Shown: positions 56,636 to 64,000, counted from the first letter of the stretch. The stretch is DNA of 64,000 bases from Hephaestia mangrovi (GCF_019880555.1 NZ_JAINVU010000001.1:62001-126000); one strand, 5' to 3'. Notes: generated by a model not told the origin, from the sequence alone. Translations and numbers: made by a program.

Positions 56636-56664
56636 ACGTCGGAACGACGTATAAGCGCGCCCTT
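56636..56664 (+). other. oriT: Origin of transfer (oriT), RSF1010/Ti type
   Basis: Inverted repeat ACGTCG-GAA-CGACGT (56636-56650) is followed by ATAAGCGCGCCCTT. The stretch GACGTATAAGCGCG/CCCTT closely resembles the known Ti and RSF1010 nic regions (TAAnnGCG/CCCT). By analogy the nick would lie between 56659 and 56660. It lies in the divergent spacer between traA and traC, the classical Ti plasmid location. Confidence 0.82.
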
Positions 56665-56777
56665 CTACGAAAAATTCTCCGAAGGGACCGAGCCGTGCCA
56701 GATTGTCCCGGCGACTCTACTGCATTGCAGGCACAGGTCTTTTATCATGCGGGCATCATCATTCAATGGAGACTGTG

Positions 56778-57104
56778 ATGCGTAAGCCGCGTGACTTCGA
56801 TGCCGAGCTCAAAGCCCTCGACGAGCGGGCGCGTAATCTCAAACAACGCAAGGTCCAGCAGCTCGGCGATCTGGTCATCGCCACCGGCGCCGATGCGCTC
56901 GACATCGAGGTTCTCGCCGGTGCGCTGCTCGATGCAGCGAACCGCAACGACCTCACCATCCGCGAGGAGTGGCGTCGTGCCGGAGATGCGTTCTTTCGTG
57001 ATGCACCGCGGGGCGCTGCGCGCGGCCCTCATAGCCGTGCGCGCAGCGGCCCGCCGCGCGACGGTGGCGCGCAATCGTCTGCAGGTGACGCGCGCCCGTC
57101 ATGA
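56778..57104 (+). CDS. traC: Conjugal transfer protein TraC-like
   Basis: 108 aa from ATG 56778 with GGAG 6 bases upstream. The first 70 residues (RKPRDFDAELKALDERARNL, KVQQLGDLVIATGADALDIE) match the small accessory protein next to TraA in Ti-type systems; annotation pipelines often call it TraD. The last about 30 residues (RGPHSRARSGPPRDGG) are basic and low complexity and overlap the next frame, so the C-terminus may have drifted. It probably helps relaxosome formation at oriT. Confidence 0.7.
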   Translation: MRKPRDFDAELKALDERARNLKQRKVQQLGDLVIATGADALDIEVLAGALLDAANRNDLTIREEWRRAGDAFFRDAPRGAARGPHSRARSGPPRDGGAQSSAGDARPS

Positions 57105-57120
57105 CTTGCGGGGATGGCAA

Positions 57121-57372
57121 ATGACGCGGCGCGAGCGGACGCGCCGGCTGATCGAGCTCGGTGGCCTGGTGGTCAAGGCCGAACTGGTCGATCTCACCGA
57201 CGATGATCGCGCGGTGCTCTACGGCGCATTTCTGGCGGTCGCCGCCATGTTGCGCGGCGAACGACGCGAGGAGATACTGGTGCGCTGGCGGCGCCGCGGC
57301 AAGCGCGCGTTCGCCGATCATCCATTGCCTGACGCGGATGCATCGGGGCATAGCCGGCGTGATGGAACGTGA
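57121..57372 (+). CDS. traD: Conjugal transfer protein TraD (small Ti type)
   Basis: 83 aa. Signature RTRRLIELGGLVVKAELVDL, followed by DDDRAVLYGAFLAVAAMLRG and WRRRGKRAFADHPLPD, as in small TraD proteins of Ti-like systems. It is separate from the F-type TraD coupling ATPase, which is absent. It overlaps the next small gene. Expected traG (VirD4) does not follow. Confidence 0.75.
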   Translation: MTRRERTRRLIELGGLVVKAELVDLTDDDRAVLYGAFLAVAAMLRGERREEILVRWRRRGKRAFADHPLPDADASGHSRRDGT

Positions 57373-57532
57373 TGCGTATCCGGCGGTACAGGCCGCTTTT
57401 GCCAGGATGCCGGAATGGATCCGCACCGAATTGGCATCGAAGGAGCCGGCGGCCCGTCAGCGCGCCGAGGAAGCGCTGGCGGCGATCGTCGTCAATGCGC
57501 TGGGCCATGATGCGAGCGAACGGCCGGCATAG
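57362..57532 (+). CDS. Small protein after traD (56 aa)
   Basis: ATG at 57362 overlaps the traD end. The product MERDAYPAVQAAFARMPEWI followed by ELASKEPAARQRAEEALAAI has two amphipathic helices. It resembles, from memory, short DUF6771-type proteins of sphingomonad accessory regions; not verified. Confidence 0.5.
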   Translation: MERDAYPAVQAAFARMPEWIRTELASKEPAARQRAEEALAAIVVNALGHDASERPA

Positions 57533-57546
57533 TTGCCTTCAGAATA

Positions 57547-57740
57547 TCAGCCGGATCGGGCGGCCGTCCTGCCAATCCGGACCAACGCGCGCACGGCGAG
57601 CGCGGAATAGCGCCGGCTGAGCTCGTCATGCGCCGATCGCGCCGCGGCATGGCCTGCCGCGATCGCAAAAAAATGGCTTCCTGCTCGGCACGCTTCAGCC
57701 AATAGGCCAGGTCCGATCTTCTGATGCTCGCGTCACTCAT
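57547..57740 (-). pseudogene. Small helical protein gene broken at an A7/T7 run
   Basis: From ATG 57740 the frame reads MSDASIRRSDLAYWLKRAEQ-EA. At 57667-57673 (seven As on the plus strand) the sensible frame shifts to AIAAGHAAARSAHDELSRRY then SALAVRALVRIGRTAARSG and a TGA at 57547. Both halves together make a coherent 64-aa protein. It may be a real frameshift, slippage-expressed, or a homopolymer sequencing error. Confidence 0.55.
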
Positions 57741-57919
57741 GAGGCGGCGATAGCAGCACAACATGTCCGGCGCATGACCGGCGTCTGCCGCCGCGACGAG
57801 ACGGCGCTTTCGCGCGACCGCCAAACGATGTTAGGGAGTCTCGAATTGTCGCGAAGATTAGCTGCCGATCTTTCATTGCGTTCGACAGCAGTTCGCGCCG
57901 GTTCAGCGACGATACCCAT

Positions 57920-58435
57920 ATGGAGGATCATTTGACCGAAGAAGCCACCGGGAATGATTCCCAACGCGTCGAGCTTGCCACCGAACTGACGATTGCCTGG
58001 CTCGGCAATCCCAATAATCGCGCGCTGGCTGACGATGCGGTCGAATTTCTCCGCAAGATGCACGCGACCGTCGCCGAACTGTCCGGCGCAACGGTGACCG
58101 AGGCAACGCCCGAAGTGGCGAACGACCACATCCCGGCGGTATCGGTTCGCAAATCGCTCGCGTCGAAGGATCACATCATCTCGATGATCGACGGCAAGCC
58201 GTACCGGACGCTCCGCCGTCATCTTGCGACCCACGGCTTGACGCCTGAAGACTATCGCCAGCGCTATAATCTCAAGCCCGATTATCCGATGGTCTCCGAG
58301 AGTTATTCGCAGCAGCGTCGCGAGATGGCCAAGAAGATCGGGCTCGGCCAGAAGGGGCGCGCGGCGCGTACCGAGGCGTCGGACACCACGTCCGCGCCGA
58401 AGCGTTCGCGACGCAAGGCCGCGCCGACGACCTGA
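57920..58435 (+). CDS. MucR/Ros-family transcriptional regulator
   Basis: 171 aa. N-terminal oligomerisation part (LATELTIAWLGNPNNRALAD) and the MucR DNA-binding fold (SLASKDHIISMIDGKPYRTL, RRHLATHGLTPEDYRQRYNL, KPDYPMVSESYSQQRREMAK), with a Lys/Arg-rich tail. The two zinc-ligand cysteines of classical Ros/MucR are replaced (IISMIDG). Some MucR homologues fold without zinc. These proteins silence transferred AT-rich DNA and control surface polysaccharides and motility. Confidence 0.88.
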   Translation: MEDHLTEEATGNDSQRVELATELTIAWLGNPNNRALADDAVEFLRKMHATVAELSGATVTEATPEVANDHIPAVSVRKSLASKDHIISMIDGKPYRTLRRHLATHGLTPEDYRQRYNLKPDYPMVSESYSQQRREMAKKIGLGQKGRAARTEASDTTSAPKRSRRKAAPTT

Positions 58436-58882
58436 TCATTCGGTCGGCGCGCGCGGTCGCTTGCGATACAGCCATCGATCGTAATCGCCGGGCTGGACGG
58501 CAAGTCGGTCGATGATCGCGAAGATCGACCCCGGGCAGAGCCAGCGGAGGTTGCGCAATTGTCGCCGCCGCTGCCTGGTCCATCGCCGGCACAGCCGGCG
58601 GTGACGATCGCGCAAGCGCGCATCGGCGATACCGATCACGCGCGACGGCCTCGGTTCGACGGGATCGCCATCGACATGAGCGCAGATCAGCAGCATCGCT
58701 TCGCACATGCAGGCTTCGACCGTCGCCACATCGATCGTCAATCGGTTGGCGATTTCCGCATAGCCGAGATCATCGACCCGATGCATGAGGAATATTGTGC
58801 GCGATAGCGGCGGCACAATGTCCAGCGCGGCTTCGTAGAGCGCGAGTAAACGCGCCTCGGCCACGTCAACCATGACGCTCAT
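58436..58882 (-). CDS. Sigma-70 region 4-like protein
   Basis: 148 aa from ATG 58882 (GGCGGA upstream), overlapping the Tat-protein gene by 17 bases. LDIVPPLSRTIFLMHRVDDL then GYAEIANRLTIDVATVEACM is a sigma region 4 (HTH) of ECF type. Region 2 is absent, and the second half (RDRHRRLCRRWTRQRRRQLR) is strongly basic. It may be an orphan region-4 regulator or a degenerate sigma factor. Alternative start at 58873. Confidence 0.6.
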   Translation of the reverse strand: MSVMVDVAEARLLALYEAALDIVPPLSRTIFLMHRVDDLGYAEIANRLTIDVATVEACMCEAMLLICAHVDGDPVEPRPSRVIGIADARLRDRHRRLCRRWTRQRRRQLRNLRWLCPGSIFAIIDRLAVQPGDYDRWLYRKRPRAPTE

Positions 58883-59450
58883 TCCGCCAGCCCCTTGGCC
58901 GCGGATGGCCGGTGACGGTTCGGACATGATCGAGCAGCGAGCGGGTGAGGGCGACGACATCCTCTTCTGAAAACGGGAATGATGGTGGCGGCGCCTCGCA
59001 ATGGCGCCACTTGCTGTACGGAGTCAGCAGCGTCGCGAGCAGTGTCTCGTCGGGCGACCGGAAATCGAGTCCGGTGGCGTTTGCGAGCTCGAGCGAGCGG
59101 GCTACCCTGAGGCCGATGTGGTGCGCGCACCAGCGATCGTCGAACCCGACGTCGAGCAGATGCGCGCTCAGCGCCAATTGCTGGACGATGCCGATCTGAT
59201 AAAGCCGTCGGTGCGTCCGCCTTGCGCCGCCATGCTCAAGACCGGCAAAGAAGCCTTCCGCATTATGGTAGCGGAAGCGGCTCAGCGCCCGGCCGTCGCG
59301 ACTGCGCTGAAGCGGCGGCAATCGCACGGTGCTCTGTGAGGGTGCATCGGAGGACAGCGCGAGCGGCGTCACAGCGACGGGCGCAACGGCAAGCCCGGCG
59401 AGCATCGTGCGGCGCGATGGCGTCGATACAAGGTCGGTAAATTTGGTCAT
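58866..59450 (-). CDS. Tat-exported protein of unknown function
   Basis: 194 aa. The N-terminus TPSRRTMLAGLAVAPVAVTP carries a twin-arginine motif and hydrophobic core. The mature part has no known motif (RFRYHNAEGFFAGLEHGGAR; DDRWCAHHIGLRVARSLELA). It is translationally coupled to the sigma-like gene downstream. Start at 59450 gives the Tat signal at the N-terminus. Confidence 0.5.
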   Translation of the reverse strand: MTKFTDLVSTPSRRTMLAGLAVAPVAVTPLALSSDAPSQSTVRLPPLQRSRDGRALSRFRYHNAEGFFAGLEHGGARRTHRRLYQIGIVQQLALSAHLLDVGFDDRWCAHHIGLRVARSLELANATGLDFRSPDETLLATLLTPYSKWRHCEAPPPSFPFSEEDVVALTRSLLDHVRTVTGHPRPRGWRNERHG

Positions 59451-59666
59451 GATTGGCCTGCATGCCGACAGTACCGCCCGACTGCTCGGGCAGCGATGCA
59501 AGCTGTGTCCACTGCGCGCCGCGAAGCGGCTTGTCAGCGACCGCCCGACCGTCAGGGCCGCGCGTACGTCATGCCTGGCTGGTTCATCCTGCAGGGCGGC
59601 TGCCGGCTGTTCCGTCCTGCGTTGGCGATTGTGCGCTGGTTGGGCGCGATTGGCAAGCGAGCGGCG

Positions 59667-60587
59667 TCAGCCGTTCGCGGTTTTGGCAAGCTCGGCAATG
59701 CGGTCGGTGCAGACCTCGTGCACGACCCGCCCGAGTTCCTCGACCCGGGTGCCGAGCCAGGCGAGTTCCTCTTCGCTGATCCGGTAATGTTTCGAGTAGC
59801 GCGCCTTCACATAGGCGTCCTTCAGCTTCTGGAACATCGCGCGCTCCTTGCGCGTGTCCTCGGGCCAGATGCCGTATAGGCGCCGGTCGAGCCCCTCGGC
59901 CAATGAGCGCAGGAACGCGATATTGTGGTTGTAAGGCACGTAGAAGGTGAGCGTCAGAAGCAGGCCGGCGTAGAAGCGCTCGGTCGCTTGGTGCATTAGG
60001 AACGCCGATTCCTTCGGACGATTCTGCTTCATCAAATTCCGAGCGGTCGTGAGCCAAACCACGGCGCTCGGATAATACTCATTGAAATAGTCGCGCGCGG
60101 CTTCCAGCGCTTGCTCGGGGGTCTTGGGCGTCGGCGTGCGCAGCTCGCGACCGTCGGCCGCGTAGAGCGCGATGCCGTCTTTCGCGACCTCGATGAAGAA
60201 CACCCGGCCATGCGCCAGACCGTCGTTCACCTCGTGCAGCGAGTGGACGATGAAATTGACCGGGGTCTTTAGCGTCTTCTCGATCGTATAGCCGCGGACC
60301 AGGCGCTCCTCGGCCTTTGCCCAATACACCGCGCGGTCGGTCAGCTCCTTCTGGCTGACGATCACCAATATGTCGAAATCGGACTTGTACTGGTTGGCCG
60401 ATGCCGGTGCATCGACCCAGTCGCCGCGCGCATACGAACCGAACAGGATGATCTTGAGGATGCGAGCACCCTTGCGCCGCCCGGTGGCGTTCTCGGTCGC
60501 GGCACGAAACTCCTCGAATATGATCTCGACGATCCTGTCGAGTTCGCGCTGCTTGGCGAGCGGAAGATGGTCGAGATCGGTTCGCAT
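59667..60587 (-). CDS. Nucleotidyltransferase (MNT) plus HEPN domain protein
   Basis: 306 aa. The MNT domain has GSYARGD at 50-56 and SDFDILV at 69-75, the two-aspartate polymerase-beta fold signature. The C-terminal HEPN-like helical part includes MKQNRPKESAFLMHQATERF. In MNT-HEPN pairs the two parts are usually separate antitoxin and toxin; here they are fused. The function may be RNA or protein AMPylation. ATG 60587 is chosen over one at 60743 because homology starts here. Confidence 0.82.
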   Translation of the reverse strand: MRTDLDHLPLAKQRELDRIVEIIFEEFRAATENATGRRKGARILKIILFGSYARGDWVDAPASANQYKSDFDILVIVSQKELTDRAVYWAKAEERLVRGYTIEKTLKTPVNFIVHSLHEVNDGLAHGRVFFIEVAKDGIALYAADGRELRTPTPKTPEQALEAARDYFNEYYPSAVVWLTTARNLMKQNRPKESAFLMHQATERFYAGLLLTLTFYVPYNHNIAFLRSLAEGLDRRLYGIWPEDTRKERAMFQKLKDAYVKARYSKHYRISEEELAWLGTRVEELGRVVHEVCTDRIAELAKTANG

Positions 60588-61437
60588 CGTTCGCAAATTG
60601 TCCGTCAGCCATCCTCCGATGGCAAGACCCTCTGCGACATTTCCCCGAAATGACGCGTCGTTACGCCGGGATAGCGGGGCTGCTAATAATCCACGCCGAG
60701 GATTAAGCGGGCCGTCTGATGTAGCCATCCGGCGTTCCTGCAATGGCGGCAGGTCCGCTCTGTTGGACGATCGGGAAAGGCTCCTTCAGGAGCATAGATT
60801 GGGAAAGCAGACGCGCCCGGGGGGGGGGGGCGAACCGGCGCATCAGTCTCGCACGCTAAAATCGATCATTGATTGCCCCAGCCGTCAGCCCTGGAAGCGG
60901 TCCTTCGAAACGCCGTTGCTGTTGGTAGCGGGCTGCGCCCGACATGCACGCTTGCGACAAGGTTTGGCTGTGACAGGGCCTCACTTCAAATGACTTGAAA
61001 TCCGCTCTTCTGAAAACCGCGACCGTGCCAGCTCTTGTCAGAAAAAATCGATAGCACAATAAACTAAAAATTATACTATATTTATCTTTAAATCAATTCA
61101 TCAAATTTGATCGAAATATTCGCAATCTATTTAATATAGGTCAATTTTTATTGCCAATGATCAAATTATTTTCGTCATTATACTGCATATATATTATTTT
61201 TTATGCGCATTTTATAAGTGTTCGCGCCATTTGTCGTTAACGTCCACAAATGAGACAGCATAGATGCAAGCATCTATTTTGCTTGAATCATTTTGGGACG
61301 TCGCATAGATGATCGTTCGACCGAAAGGTCTAATACGAAGGTGAGAGTCGGACGACGGCTTCGAGCCTCCGGGGGTCGCGAAAGAACGTAGTTTTTCAGG
61401 GGCCGGCGGTGGTGCCGGTAGCGACGGGGGCGTGTGC
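60588..61437. other. Long non-coding spacer with G12 tract and AT-rich stretch
   Basis: No convincing gene in 850 bp. A G12 run is at 60819-60830. Bases 61040-61220 are about three-quarters AT, unlike anything else outside the island, and precede the pilus operon. This may be a MucR/H-NS-like silenced promoter region. Confidence 0.6.
60819..60830 (+). repeat. Homopolymer tract of 12 G
   Basis: Uninterrupted G12 following ACGCGCCC. Tracts this long slip readily during replication. It is not in any gene I can support. Confidence 0.9.
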
Positions 61438-62046
61438 GTGAAACAGAACGGGGGGATCAAGCGCGGTCGCGCGCTGGCCGCAATCGCGTGCACCGTAATC
61501 CTGGCCTCCGCCGTTGCGGCGACGGATGCCGATGCTGCCCCATCCGCAGATAACCGCGTCATTGCGATCGACCTTCGTGCCAGGGTCGCGCCGCGGTGCG
61601 GTGTAAAGGATGGCAGCCGCGGCTCGATCGACGCCAATCAAGATCTTGAGGATGCCGCGCGGCTGACGCTACGGATCGGGCTGGACTGCAACACGCCTTA
61701 TGCCTTCGGGGTCACCGCCTCGCACGGTGCGCTGGTCAATCTTGATGTCGCCGACGACCATTCCGGTTATGCTTTCCGCAAGGTCTACGGTCTTGCCGTC
61801 ACCCTGAACACGGATGCGGGCGCGGTTCACAGCACCCGGTGCCGCTCGACAGATCTCGTGCAGGGGGGGCGTTGTGCATTCGCCGGAAACGCCGTTGGCG
61901 AAGGCTTAAAATCGGGCCGCGGCATCTCCATCGACCGCGATGCCGTGCTGACGATCGATTGGCCGAGCCAATCGACTCTGCCGCGCCGCCTCGCGCCCGG
62001 ACATTATCGCGACACGCTGACCATCACCGTCGGAGCCAACGCATGA
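61438..62046 (+). CDS. Spore-coat-U-like pilus subunit or adhesin, first gene of pilus operon
   Basis: 202 aa from GTG 61438; GGGGG at 61426-61430 spaces it better than GTG 61432. Signal peptide to about ADA (residue 33). The mature protein has a two-cysteine immunoglobulin-like fold (RVAPRCGVKDG, LRIGLDCNTPYAFGVTASHG) and ends GHYRDTLTITVGANA, the C-terminal strand used in donor-strand exchange. Extra cysteines (TRCRSTD, GGRCAF) could make a second disulfide. It may be the tip or minor subunit. Confidence 0.75.
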   Translation: MKQNGGIKRGRALAAIACTVILASAVAATDADAAPSADNRVIAIDLRARVAPRCGVKDGSRGSIDANQDLEDAARLTLRIGLDCNTPYAFGVTASHGALVNLDVADDHSGYAFRKVYGLAVTLNTDAGAVHSTRCRSTDLVQGGRCAFAGNAVGEGLKSGRGISIDRDAVLTIDWPSQSTLPRRLAPGHYRDTLTITVGANA

Positions 62047-62180
62047 CCGATTATCGGCCACGCGCGGTGATCGGCGCAACCGCATTCGGGACGCCACCGG
62101 TCTCCCGATACTCGAAGGGGAAGCCCTTCGCCAATGAACCGGTCGACAGCCGGCATTCGCCTGCACAAGAGGAGAAATGA
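62043..62180 (+). CDS. Doubtful 45-aa ORF between pilus subunit genes
   Basis: ATG overlaps the stop of the first subunit (ATGA) and the frame ends just before the second subunit. No signal peptide or motif. It may simply keep ribosomes moving to the next start, or be noise. Confidence 0.25.
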   Translation: MTDYRPRAVIGATAFGTPPVSRYSKGKPFANEPVDSRHSPAQEEK

Positions 62181-62181
62181 A

Positions 62182-62802
62182 GTGAAGCGCATTGTTTTTG
62201 CGGCGGCTACCGCTGCCATGATTGCCGGCTATGCCGGCGCCGCCTCGGCGGCCGACGTCAGCAAGCAGATCGACATCAACGCGTCGGTCGGCAGCAAGTG
62301 CGGCATCTCGGCTCAGCAGTCGGTCGTCACGCTCGGCGACATCACCGATGCCAACGCCAAGGTCCGTTCGGCCGTGACTCAGGAAATCGCCACCGGCCTG
62401 AATAACGACAACATCGTCGCGTTCTGCAACGCCCCGAACAGCACGGTCACCGTGACCCGCGCGGTGCTGGCGCGCGACGGCTCGTCGGGCAATGGCCTGG
62501 TCGATGGCGGGTTCGCGCAGTTCGTCCGCTACAATCTCGACAGCTCGATCGGCGGCGTTGCGCTCGATTCGACCTCGACCGATGGCGGCTCGCAGGTCGC
62601 GGCTCGTTTTGGCGGCCACGACAGCCTGAGCGAAGCCAGCACCCACGTCTTCTTCACGCCGGCTGCCGCGAACGGCGCGCCGGTCGCGTCGTCGAACGGC
62701 TCGACGCCGACCTCGACGAACTGGACGTCGCTGACCGACCGCAGGCTGGCTGCCGGCACCTATACGGGTTACGTGAACATCACGCTGACCCCGGGCGCCT
62801 GA
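62182..62802 (+). CDS. Spore-coat-U-like major pilin
   Basis: 206 aa from GTG 62182 with GAGGAG 7 bases upstream. Signal peptide KRIVFAAATAAMIAGYAGAA-SA. Mature part DVSKQIDINASVGSKCGISA with paired Cys (SKCGIS; AFCNAPNSTV) and C-terminal strand GTYTGYVNITLTPGA. Low-charge, Ser/Thr-rich composition and the terminator right after suggest the abundant shaft subunit. The chaperone follows. Confidence 0.78.
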   Translation: MKRIVFAAATAAMIAGYAGAASAADVSKQIDINASVGSKCGISAQQSVVTLGDITDANAKVRSAVTQEIATGLNNDNIVAFCNAPNSTVTVTRAVLARDGSSGNGLVDGGFAQFVRYNLDSSIGGVALDSTSTDGGSQVAARFGGHDSLSEASTHVFFTPAAANGAPVASSNGSTPTSTNWTSLTDRRLAAGTYTGYVNITLTPGA

Positions 62803-62819
62803 TCTCCGTGGAACGAGGA

Positions 62820-62850
62820 GGGAGCCGGCTGGCGCCGGCTCCCTTTATCT
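62820..62850 (+). terminator. Strong Rho-independent terminator after the major pilin
   Basis: GGGAGCCGGC (62820-62829), loop TGGC, GCCGGCTCCC (62834-62843), followed by TTTATCTATTT. Leaky termination here would give much more subunit than chaperone and usher. Confidence 0.8.
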
Positions 62851-62916
62851 ATTTGGTCATCGCTTGGACGATACCGGTTGGTGACCATATCCCAAACGTA
62901 GAGGCGTCGCCTGACG

Positions 62917-63717
62917 ATGTTTCATGATGTTGTACGCCGCCTGTCCGGCGCGCGCGTTAGATTTGGTCGGCGCAGCCTTGCTGCAACGGCGGTTGCTTTG
63001 GCCTTTCTGGTCGCTGCACCATTATCCGCGCTCGATGTTCAGCCGATCATTATCGATCTGCTATCGGCGGGGCGCCGCGCCGCATCGATCGTCACGCTGC
63101 GCAATACCTATTCGGATTCCGTTCCTGTCGAGGTGACGGTTCACCCGATCAAGGTGGTGGACGGACAGTTACAGGAAATGGAAAACGAGCCGGCCGACAA
63201 CCTGCTTGTATTTCCGGCTCAGGCGATCGTTCCCGGCGGCCAGACGCAAGCGTTTCGCGTGCAATGGGTTGGCGATCCCGAGCCGGCCAAGAGCGAACAT
63301 TATTACGTTACCGTCGCGCAATTGCCGGTGGAACTGACTGGCGATCAGAACGCGATCCAGGTGCTCCACCGCTTTCGCGTGCTCGTCAATGTCGGTGCCG
63401 AGGACGGCAAGGCCGACCTCAAGGTTGTTGCCACGAAGATCGCGACATCTGCCGACGGCAAGCCACAACCGATCGTCAGCATCACCAATCAGGGCAACAC
63501 ATACGGCTATGTCGGACACGACAAGATGACGATCACCCAGACCGGACGCGACGGCAAGCAGGTGTTTCGCCAGACCTATCAGCCCGAACAGATCCAGCAA
63601 TATATGGGCCTGGGCCTCGTCCCGTCCGGCGAAACGCGTATCCTGCCGATCGGCATCGATCTGCCACAAGCCGACGGCACGATCAGCATCGACATCAGCT
63701 CGGCAGACACCAACTAA
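62917..63717 (+). CDS. Periplasmic pilus chaperone, PapD-like
   Basis: 266 aa. Signal peptide to about residue 38 (ALAFLVAAPLSA). N-terminal Ig domain LDVQPIIIDLLSAGRRAASI, VTLRNTYSDSVPVEVTVHPI and the G1 strand region PGGQTQAFRVQWVG, then a C-terminal domain. It caps subunits in the periplasm and delivers them to the usher. Confidence 0.82.
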   Translation: MFHDVVRRLSGARVRFGRRSLAATAVALAFLVAAPLSALDVQPIIIDLLSAGRRAASIVTLRNTYSDSVPVEVTVHPIKVVDGQLQEMENEPADNLLVFPAQAIVPGGQTQAFRVQWVGDPEPAKSEHYYVTVAQLPVELTGDQNAIQVLHRFRVLVNVGAEDGKADLKVVATKIATSADGKPQPIVSITNQGNTYGYVGHDKMTITQTGRDGKQVFRQTYQPEQIQQYMGLGLVPSGETRILPIGIDLPQADGTISIDISSADTN

Positions 63718-63719
63718 CG

Positions 63720-64000
63720 ATGCGCCGCTGGGGGGTGGCACTGGCTGGCGTAAGCACCCTGGCCCTGGCGGGCCGGGCCGACGCCTTCGTCTCGAATGCG
63801 GCCGCGCCGCCGCCGATGACAATGCCCAGTGGATTGTCGACGCAGCAGGGGCGCCTCAATACAACCGGTCGCGACATCCCGCTCGGCGGACCGCTCAACG
63901 ACAACGGCTTCATTCTCGGCGACATTTCTTACACGCTGAAAGCCGACGACACGATCGTCATAGACGCGCAGGCGTTGGTAACGCTGCTCAAGCAGGCGCT
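63720..64000 (+). CDS. Outer-membrane usher, N-terminal part (runs off the window)
   Basis: From ATG 63720, two bases after the chaperone stop, an open frame reads a signal peptide (ALAGVSTLALAGRADA) and a domain with PLGGPLNDNGFILGDISYTL, KADDTIVIDAQALVTLL, consistent with the N-terminal part of a CS1-type usher in sphingomonad SCPU operons. No stop before 64000. The assignment rests on position and the short N-terminus. Confidence 0.6.
   Translation, partial: MRRWGVALAGVSTLALAGRADAFVSNAAAPPPMTMPSGLSTQQGRLNTTGRDIPLGGPLNDNGFILGDISYTLKADDTIVIDAQALVTLLKQA

Larger units (their letters stand above)
28391..57740. mobile_element. Putative integrative conjugative/mobilisable island (right end not identified)
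   Basis: It begins at the tRNA-Arg remnant and holds T4SS genes, relaxase, oriT, traC/traD, insertion sequences, polymorphic toxins and stretches of lower GC. No integrase, VirD4/TraG or second attachment site was found in the window, so the right limit given here is just the last gene with clear conjugation context. It may extend further. Confidence 0.5.

Overview
The window is high-GC DNA with dense operons that overlap by ATGA or TGATG. Gene content (MucR regulator, REP-type transposase remnant, Ti-type TraA with a two-RHS island, spore-coat-U/usher pili) suggests an alphaproteobacterium, most likely a Sphingomonadaceae member. The genus is inferred from gene style, since there is no rRNA or marker gene to prove it.

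Region 1 (1-17.9 kb) is a chromosomal energy and carbon-overflow cluster. It has the end of an alternative F1Fo ATPase operon (atpD, start of atpC), a flavodoxin-fold oxidoreductase, a YbhGFSR-like ABC export operon, a tandem universal stress protein, a GH130-type glycosidase/phosphorylase, and a four-gene operon phaC / maoC-pta / ackA / fabI. The last is divergent from a phosphoketolase gene. Phosphoketolase makes acetyl-phosphate, Pta and AckA interconvert it with acetyl-CoA and acetate plus ATP, and PhaC stores carbon as polyhydroxyalkanoate.

Region 2 (17.9-28 kb) starts with an IS3-type element and continues with sulfur uptake: an SLC13-like permease with two TrkA_C domains, an Rrf2 regulator, a sulfate ABC importer (sbp, cysT, cysW, cysA), a YezD-like small protein and an outer-membrane porin. 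Two matching CCTA-N9-TAGG palindromes, one before rrf2 and one before sbp, are likely Rrf2 operators.

Region 3 (28.4-57.7 kb) is an accessory island. It opens at a 45-nt 3' half of tRNA-Arg(CCG), a classic integrase attachment site. It holds two related polymorphic-toxin loci, each made of a conserved leader, a 68-70 aa secreted mini YD-repeat protein and a signal-peptide-bearing RHS giant with its own C-terminal tip. The first locus is followed by two orphan tip/immunity cassettes that share the junction GCCGCAAAAGGA. The second is ATGA-coupled to a HEAT-repeat immunity candidate. Between the loci lies a compact VirB type IV secretion operon (B2, B3, B4, B6, B8, B9, B10, B11 and a second B2) with no visible VirB5, VirB7 or VirD4. 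An IS110 gene split by an IS3-family element follows, then a DUF6118-like membrane protein, TraA relaxase, a recognisable MOBQ/Ti-type oriT, TraC and TraD. No integrase and no coupling protein are visible.

Region 4 (57.9-64 kb) holds a MucR regulator, a sigma-region-4 protein overlapping a Tat-exported protein gene, a nucleotidyltransferase-HEPN protein, a G12 tract and AT-rich spacer, and a chaperone-usher pilus operon (two spore-coat-U-like subunits, chaperone, start of an usher) with a strong terminator after the second subunit.
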